From Hyaloscypha bicolor E (Eukaryota; Ascomycota; Leotiomycetes; Helotiales; Hyaloscyphaceae), in contig NW_020194628.1 of NCBI RefSeq assembly GCF_002865645.1, positions 124,001 to 188,000 of the forward strand: 64,000 nucleotides of DNA, written 5' to 3'. Positions within the stretch are counted from its first letter, which is position 1, and each line of letters opens with the position of its first letter. The position numbers and the translations under genes are program-made. Below the pieces are notes generated by a model, which was not told the origin of the DNA, made no database searches, and worked only from the letters and a program-made list of their open reading frames with translations. This document shows, one piece after another, positions 56,754 through 64,000 of this stretch.

Positions 56754-57905
56754 AAGATATGAAGGATGAGGTGAGCACAGGAATGGCCTCCTGCGATGGA
56801 TAGGAGGCTCATCTATTCAATGTCTATCAACGACTTCTCATCTCTGATTTCTTGCTGCGGACACTGCTATGGGGCTTGTCAAGCATCGTTTGCTCTAGCC
56901 GCGCTTGGCCTCGTTAGTCGAGGAGATGGCGGGACATTCGTCATGGGTCTCTGAACTTTGAAAATGGCTAGGAGGTTCGTTGCGTTGATATTACTGAGCG
57001 TTCATGCTTCTCGAAGAATAGAGAAATGCAGCAAATCATGATTGATGTATCCCGGATGCGCCTTGCGTTATTGTTTTTTCTCTGTGCAGGCTATGAGTGC
57101 GAAAAGGGGCTAGCGCGGGCAGCGCAAAAAGGAGTGAGATCTGGTTCGGATAAGTCAGGTCGGACACTAACCATCCAGGAAATCTACTGTAAGGAGGAAT
57201 GCGAGAGTAAATCTGGAAAAGTGACTTGGGACTTGGGACCCATCGTGTCGTAATATGAAGCCGAGGGTTGAATGCGAGGGCCGGCCTAAATATCGGTCAC
57301 ATCATCAAACCACTGCACAGCACTCTGCCCTTTCACTCACTGCACACAAGCTCCCAAGTCCAAGCCCCTTGTTTTTTTTCGCCGCCGCCCCGATTGATAA
57401 GAAAGCCAGCCCCTCAGCTCGCAACACCTGACCGCCGCTCTCCTGACCAATATTGACATTTTGGAAATACATTATCTGACTGCACTGCGGCCCGAAGCAG
57501 CCTCTGCTGCCTCTGCTGGAATTTTCACCCTGCCTCCGACATTTTCCCTCGGGTTGTGTGCGCCCTCCGCCTCCCCTGGCCGGGTGTTTTGGCGTGGGAG
57601 GTGCCGGGCAGAATCCTGCCCTTAGGGGGTTCTGTAAGCGAAGCTGGACCCTCGAAGCGAGACTTTCTCCCCTTCTTCCTGAGCTCCCATCTCCAATTCC
57701 TCACCAAAACTCCAACGCGTCCACCACCCCAAATCGCGATCGTATCGGGCGTGCATGTATCCTTGAAGTTGAGAAGTGTTGCACGCTGCTCCCCCATAGC
57801 TTGCCCCTGAACTAACACCCCCGTTTAGATCTGTCGAAGTCGCCTCGCCTGGCGGGCTCGCGGTCGCAAAGAAAGGGAGGGAGGTGGTCGCCAGCCGCAG
57901 CGACG
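56754..57905. other. Intergenic and leader of the RCO1-like gene
   Basis: The 3' flank of the PA2G4-like gene, then a pyrimidine-rich leader (57300-57900, for example CCGCCGCCCCG). Frames here on both strands overlap and carry no domain. Confidence 0.45.
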
Positions 57906-60900
57906 ATGTCGACGCCAACTCCCAGGCCGACACGATCTCGAAGGGCAAGCCCCTTTATGCCAGCACCCTCAAATGCGGCAGCCGACGGAAAAATCACAAT
58001 GGCAGACGGTTCGCAGAGGCCCAAGACCGCGTTGGACGGGGTTTGGCAAGAGCCTCCCCTGCCTACCCCTCGGGCCAGCTTCGTGGACGCCGGGATCGAG
58101 CGACATGGCGTCGTGCAGAACATGGCACCTCTTGGGACCCATCCGACTCAGAAGGCGATGAAGATGGCTTGCAGAGCAGACGAAATCCCACTGGGGCGCA
58201 GAGAAAATCCGAGGAGATCAGGGCCTTCTGCTGTCTCGACCCCAAGCGAGACGGTAGTGACCCCCGAGCCACCTACAAACCTAGCACGAAACCGTTCAGC
58301 TTCGATCAAGACGGTCGATGAGGTGGAGAGTGCACCACAGACCCCACAAGCACCTCCCAGTGCACGAAAGAGCGTCTCACGGCAGAGTATTGGCCCTCAA
58401 AACAATGGGCAAGGGGTATTCCAACTCCAGCAGTCTCCTATCCTTATCACCACCAATCTGACTCGCCCAACACCTCCAACACCTCAAGCTCCTCCCCAAG
58501 CACAAATAGCTGGAACACCTGGTCCGACCCTGGGCGCTGATGGGTTGCCCCTTATCAATCTCGACAAGACGGATCGAGTCGTCGAGGAGGCTGTGCAAGA
58601 AGCTGTAGACCATCAACGATGGCCAACAGCGTATGCTCTCCGCACTCTCTACGATGACCACCGGTCTAATCCCAAGATTGTTCGTCTGATTGAGGCTATC
58701 TACAACGGACGGGCTTCTGAGGCCAGCTACGTGGAGTTCAAGGGCATCATGCGCCAGAAGAAGAAGGAAGGAAAGAAGGACCGGACTGGCGAGTACTATT
58801 TCAACGGCGACGGAAGTGATCCAGCCCCAAACGCCAAGGCCACACCACCAACACCAGTCATCCCCGCCATTCCTATTCAACTGATTCAGCCTCCTCCAGG
58901 TCCCTACGTCACGCCCTACAGAGATATGGGACCAAAATCTCTCTCGCTCGTGGGCAGGAGCTCCTCCGCCAGTTCTGCACCGCCAGTGACTGCATCGCCA
59001 AAGGAAGCCGAGCACGAGCACGAGCACATCAGCAAGAAGCGCCGTCCGAACAGCTTCCAGCCTGTCAACGCTGAAGTGAACGGGACTCCGGCTGCAGCAG
59101 ACGAGGCTGCGAGAGCGGGCTCACCATTGCAAGCAAATGGAGGCACGAACTCGGCCAAGTCTACTCCCCGCAAGTCGCGCAGAGCACGCTCGCAATCAAC
59201 CTCTTCATCACTGTCGTCTGTCGATCCCGATGCCTTTGAGGGCGAAGACCCGATGGCTGGGGCTGGCAGCAGCAGTGTGGAGGCAGAGGCAGAGGCAGAT
59301 GCACGAGCTACCGATACCAGCGCCCATGCCCATGCTGCCCATGCTGCCCATGCTGCCCCTTCTCTGACCCGGCTCGGCGGCCACCCACTGGCGGGGCTTG
59401 GGCTGGGGCTGCGCCTGGGAGGTGCCGCCAAACCGCACGTCTCGCCCTACACGAGCCACAACAATTTCGTGGCAGCAGCGTCGTCTGCCGAGACCCTTGC
59501 GCGCAGTCAGGCGCAGCCAATCACGGCGCCGCTCAAGAAAGGCCCCAAAACCTACATCTTCCAGCCCACACCCTCCGTCGCCCCGGTGCCTCTGCCGCTG
59601 CCTCAGCCTGCGTCTCCCGCGCTCGTCGCGCCCTCGTCCTCCGCCAAATCGCCCACCACTGCAACGTCGACGTCGACGTTGACCACTACCGCCAACAACA
59701 ACAACAACAACCCTCCTCCCGCCGCAACATCGACGGCGACATCGATGGCCCCGGCGGCGCTGCTGAACTCCTCCTCCAACAGCTCCGCTACTTCTTTCGT
59801 GCACTTGCCGTCATCCTTCAAGGCAAAGGGCTTGGCCAAGATCAAGGGGGACCCCTATGATCCGAACGACAAGACCAGCCGCCTGAGACGCCGTGCGCGC
59901 GAGACCACCAACACCGTCGCCGGCGACATCCGGGACAGCTTCGAGCGGCACCAGGTCCAGGTCGCGTCTGCGCAGGAGACCGACTCTGATGGTGGCGACT
60001 CCGTCGTGCCCTCAAAAGTCTCCTCCTCCTCCTCCAGGCGCCCGCCCAAGGTCCGCCTGCTCAACAAGCCCAAGACCCGCGAGACTCGACAGAGAAACAA
60101 CTATGATTCGGAAGACCTCAGCTCCCCGACCTTGCTCGCGTTCCCGCCAGACGGCGCGCCGGGCTCTCGCTCTGTCTCCCGCGCTGGCACTCCCAGCACG
60201 TTCGGTCGACCAACGAGAAAGGCGCGGACAGGCACCGGTCTACGTGTCAAGACATCGTAAGTCATCAATTCTTTATGTTTCACAGCGTTGTAGCATCCAT
60301 CGCGGTCTTGTATCTCGTGAGCCTCATGTTCTGTATTTCCTGTCCGCGCTCAATCTTGCCGTTTTCCTGCCTCGAGCGTTGCGGATTGCCGTCGCACAAT
60401 GCGACCGGCCCCTCCCTCATCGTGTCCACGCCTCACTTTGCGATCTCATCATCAGAACGCGTCTTTCTGAGGACTATGCTAATGCGACATCTTTCGACGA
60501 CAGCCCGATGAAGAAGAAGGGCGCGCTTCCAGCTGGCATCCCCAGAGCAAGCGGTGAGAGGAACAGCCCGACCGGCAACGGTGCCTTTTCTCACAGCCAG
60601 GTAAGACTCGCACCATTCTGCATCATCCCGATTCATCTCTGGATCGCAGCTGCTTCCATTTGTTCCCCTGAGATGAGACTTTTTGTGATGGCTTCACGGG
60701 GGCCTCGATGGGGGAGACGGATCAAAAGTTTGATTCCTCACGCTGCTGTGGCCTGCGAAAAACGCACACGCCCGGGCGGCAATCTCACTGTCTGCTCAGC
60801 ACTCCGCCCTTACCGAGCAGACCAACCATGCAACACTCCCCCCCCCCCACATCATCCATCACCCATCATCCATCATCCTTCCATCCATGAAACTCGCCAC

Positions 60901-62837
60901 CCTGCCCAGTTCTCCATCCCAGCTGTCCTCATTTTCTGATAACCTCTTTCAAACACCAATGCTGACTCACGCCACAGGATGACAATGATGATTACTGCGC
61001 AGCGTGCGGAGGAAACGGTGACTTGGTCTGCTGCGATGGATGCACTCGATCATTCCACTTCAAGTGCGTCGATCCGCCCATGATCGAGGGCAGTTTCCCC
61101 GACGAGTGGTTCTGCAACGTCTGCCAGTCCCGCCAACCTGGCGCACGAGATCCGATTCCTGGCACCTTTGGCCCACTGCTGTTTTCCCTAGATGAGAAGA
61201 ACCCCAGCGCATTCCGCCTGCCAAAGTCCATTCGTGAGTATTTCGTCGATGTTAAGACGGGCGCGGATGGCGAGTACGAGGAAGCTGGTACTGCGAAGCC
61301 AAAGTAAGCCCTAAAACATCCTGAAGTCTGACGAGACCATGCTGACAGCACCGCAGGAACAATCGTGGAGGCTATGATGAAGCACCAGACTACTACCGCC
61401 TGAAAGACGCCAAAGGAAAGACGATTCTCTGTCACAATTGTCACGGTGCAGCATCACCTCCCAATCGCATGATCATTCCCTGCACCTTTTGTGGCCTCTC
61501 CTGGCATCTTGACTGCCTCCCAAATCCTTTAGCTAAGGAGCCCTCTCCAGGACGACAATGGCGATGTCCGGCGCATGTCGATGATCTCCTTCTGCAGGTT
61601 CCAGCTACTCTTGCTCCTGCCCATCGCTTCCGAAGAATCAAGGGAGCATCGGTGATCAAGCCAGCGATTTCTCGAGGCATCAAGAACAATGGCTACATCG
61701 AAATCGAGAGTGAGCCAAGTGAGGACGAAGAAGAGCAAGGTTTCTACGAGCAGCGAGAGTACGGTCACGTGTACAGGCTTCCGGAGCAGGGGATCAAGTT
61801 AGATTTCATTTCCAAGTAGGTGGTCGATCTTCTACATTGTTTGATCAAACTAACGATTCCTCAGGGTCAAACGAGAGGGTGGAGGCTATCTCCCGAGTCG
61901 CTTCGCGACCAGACCGCCGAAACCAGTACCACGACCAACCTGGAATCAAAGATCTGTCAACCAGCAACAGGCAGCTCTAAATCTCGCATCTCTTGCAGCA
62001 CAAGAGCCTCTGACTGGCGATCTCAGCCAGCTCATCCATACTCTCCTTGTGAGTTTCGTACTACGTGTCTCATGACGTAACTAGTGTCAAATGCTAACCA
62101 GGGCACAGGCCGAGGCTCCGCCGCAAGTGATCGACTTGATGGCTGTGGACCAGGTGGACGAGATGACGGAGAAGCTGCCGTCGCATGTTATCACTTCGAT
62201 GAAGCATCTGTTCGACAAGCTATACGCAAAGATTACTCCCGAGGCCGAGGATCATCAAATGCACGAATCGGCTCCAGCTTCGGCCCCGTCTTCAGCTCGT
62301 GCTTCGATCCGCGGGTCAACAACGCCAGCTCCAGCTTCAGTACGTGGTTCAGTGACGCCGGCTCCTGTTGCCTCAGTTGGTGGTTCAGCGCGTAACTCAG
62401 CGACACCAGCTCCTTCTGTGGCTCTGGTTCAAGCCGAAGCTGCTATTGAACCGGGAAATGTCACCCATCAGGATGCGAGCCTCGAACTTATCGAGGAAGC
62501 ACCCATTGAGGATGCCATAGTCGAGGATGCAATGATTGAGGAAACAATTGCCGATGCGGCAACTGTTGAACTAAGACAATCTGAAGCATCACCTATCGAG
62601 CCAGCACCCCTCAAGGCAGCATCCGTCGAGGCAGAGCCCGTCAAGTGTGTCATATCCGCACCAGTCGAAGTCCAGGCAGAAGCATCGCCAGTCCGCGAGA
62701 CAACACCCGCTCCTGTCCAAGTATTGACAGAGACGGAGCCCGAGCCCGAGCCTGAGAAAATGGACGAGGACGTAGTCGAGAACCACGTCGGGCCTCAAGT
62801 CCAGGATGAAGACCACGACACGGAGATGCTGCTTTGA
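57906..62837 (+). CDS. PHD-finger protein, Rpd3S subunit Rco1-like
   Basis: Rco1 recruits the Rpd3S histone deacetylase to transcribed genes. Exons: 57906-60256, 60504-60600, 60978-61303, 61357-61815, 61865-62048 and 62109-62837, giving 1381 aa with all phases checked. The N-terminus is Pro/Ser-rich. A conserved block HQRWPTAYALRTLYDDHRSN lies near residue 240. Long low-complexity stretches follow, including repeats of AHA/AHAA around residue 480. PHD finger 1 (DDYCAACGGNGDLVCCDGC, then SFHFKCVDPP and WFCNVC) starts about residue 820. PHD finger 2 (ILCHNCHGAASPPNRMIIPC, then WHLDCL and WRCPAH) follows about 130 residues later. Two spaced PHD fingers are typical of Rco1. The tail is Ala/Pro/Glu-rich. 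Intron 2 is 377 nt, intron 1 is 247 nt. Confidence 0.85.
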
Positions 62838-64000
62838 AGCGGCGTTGAATCCCAGCCTTTTTAGACTCCGGACTCAGCTCCGATGGAGCGCATGTTGGAT
62901 TCCTTATCACCGAAACTTCCTCGGCAAAAATACCGAGCATTTCTGTACGAGCTTATCAGGTGATTCATATTGGCTCCATCTCATGATGCACGATCGGATT
63001 TGAATCAGCTGATCATTCGATCATAGCTGATTTGGCATGTTCCATTGCGTTATCAATGCCTGCATCACCGACAGAGACCCATGATTCCCCCTTTTCCCTT
63101 TATCACAATCAATCACCCCCACCTGCATGCATCCCCCACAAGAGCACACTGTCCTGTTACCTGTATCATATTTCGGCGTCGGGTGGGCTGATGGGCATTG
63201 CGCAACACCACATACGTTCGTATTCTCGACTGGATACCACACTTCGATTCTCTTCTGAGATTTCTGGGGCTGCGAGCCTGCGATGAGCATAGACAGGGCG
63301 GTAGAGATTGTGAGAGTAAATTGTAGCTGTCGGGATAGACGCGTGGATGGGGAGGGGAGGAGATTGTAGGTTGCTGTTAGACTTGGCATATCTACTCTCC
63401 GGGGAGCTGAGCTGTTGCGAGAGATGAGAAGCAGCGAGAATCAGCAGCAATGGAGATATCTAGACACTTCTTGTGCTTCGCATTCGTGATATGGTGATGC
63501 TTGTGATGAGTTAGTTCAAAGGCTCGAGGCAGGTCCCTCCTCTCCCGGAAACTGCCTACAATGACAACCCCGCCCAAATCCTGGCGCATCTCGAACCTCA
63601 ATATACCACGCGTAGTCGACGCTTGCCAAGTCCTGTCTGTCTTCCCGTCTCAACGACGGAGAATGGTGATTCCCAAATTCAAAACCCTCGGATTTGGATG
63701 AAATGAAGCTGTCGGCCGCTCGGAGATGAGCGCCGATGACATGCACCCGTATCCGGATTCGGACATCCCATCACAGAGGTTCGATCGAGATCAGGGGATG
63801 ATGAGATCAGAGAATTCAAGGAGGGCAGAAATCACGGGAACGGCCAGAATGCTGGGCAGAGATCCATTTTTTTTTTAGAGTTTCGCTCGGCAGCTAGCTA
63901 AGTACAGTACATCACATCGCATCCCAGCCCTCGTTCCTCATCCACTCGACTCCTCGCACTCATCACATCGTGAACCCTCGTCGCATCACGCATTAAAGAG
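62838..64000. other. 3' flank to the window edge
   Basis: Minus frames at 63389-63021 and 63450-63166 overlap and have no domain; the first has a hydrophobic stretch (QFTLTISTALSMLIAG) and several Cys, so a small secreted protein cannot be excluded. A TTTTTTTTTAG run lies near 63870. No repeat recognised. Confidence 0.35.

Noticed and set aside
60840..60890. C-tract near 60838 as a further member of the CTATCCCC family
   Set aside because: The C run is not preceded by CTAT and has no inverted partner; it lies in a pyrimidine-rich intron.
59893..60939. 348-aa plus-strand frame
   Set aside because: Alternate frame of RCO1-like exon 1 running through two phase-checked introns and exon 2.
1..64000. 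CRISPR arrays, bacterial operons, Shine-Dalgarno sites
   Set aside because: None seen; the genes are spliced eukaryotic genes, so bacterial features are not expected.
1..64000. tRNA or rRNA genes
   Set aside because: I looked for T-arm-like words with partner arms and found no convincing cloverleaf; a dedicated covariance-model scan would be needed to exclude them.

Overview
The window looks like nuclear DNA of a filamentous ascomycete (Pezizomycotina). The evidence is short introns of about 45-70 nt with GT...AG borders and CTAAC/CTGAC-like branch sites, fungus-specific families (PTH11/CFEM receptor, HET, DUF6590, Snf5 with a C-terminal zinc-binding tail), and transposon relics dominated by C-to-T/G-to-A changes as left by repeat-induced point mutation (RIP). 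A class such as Leotiomycetes is possible but is only a guess.

Layout. 1-1250: decayed GH43 glycoside hydrolase (minus). 1.5-5.3 kb: an unrecognised membrane-protein region (minus), then a DUF6590 gene whose frame runs into four membrane segments. 5.4-7.3 kb: AT-rich repeat island with pogo-type miniature elements. 7.7 kb: a 71-residue two-exon protein. 8.9-10.9 kb: SWC2/VPS72. 11.6-22.3 kb: a solo LTR, then an ABCC-type transporter gene split by a complete 5.15-kb Ty1/copia element with a GGAGG target duplication and carrying further lesions. 22.3-25.4 kb: a miniature TIR element and a decayed Hsp70-like ATPase. 27.7-31.2 kb: an RRM-Pumilio protein of the Jsn1/Puf1 type. 31.7-35.4 kb: two divergent MFS transporters. 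35.9-37.6 kb: a PTH11-like CFEM receptor. 39.2-42.6 kb: Tc1/mariner-type elements, including a family with C-tract ends. 42.7-44.7 kb: SGF73 (SAGA). 45.4-46.9 kb: element fragments and a P450 remnant. 47.2 kb: a secreted alpha/beta hydrolase. 49.6 kb: a HET-domain protein. 52.7-54.9 kb: SNF5. 55.3 kb: a PA2G4/EBP1-like protein. 57.9-62.8 kb: an RCO1-like double PHD protein.

How the genes relate. Four intact genes encode subunits of different chromatin complexes: SWR1 (SWC2), SAGA (SGF73), SWI/SNF (SNF5) and Rpd3S (RCO1-like). Transport, receptor, secreted-hydrolase and HET genes lie in the more transposon-rich intervals, a mosaic of conserved housekeeping genes and decayed accessory DNA. Intron models given below were checked for reading phase by hand and, for the complete models, their summed exon lengths are multiples of three. 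No homology search was possible.
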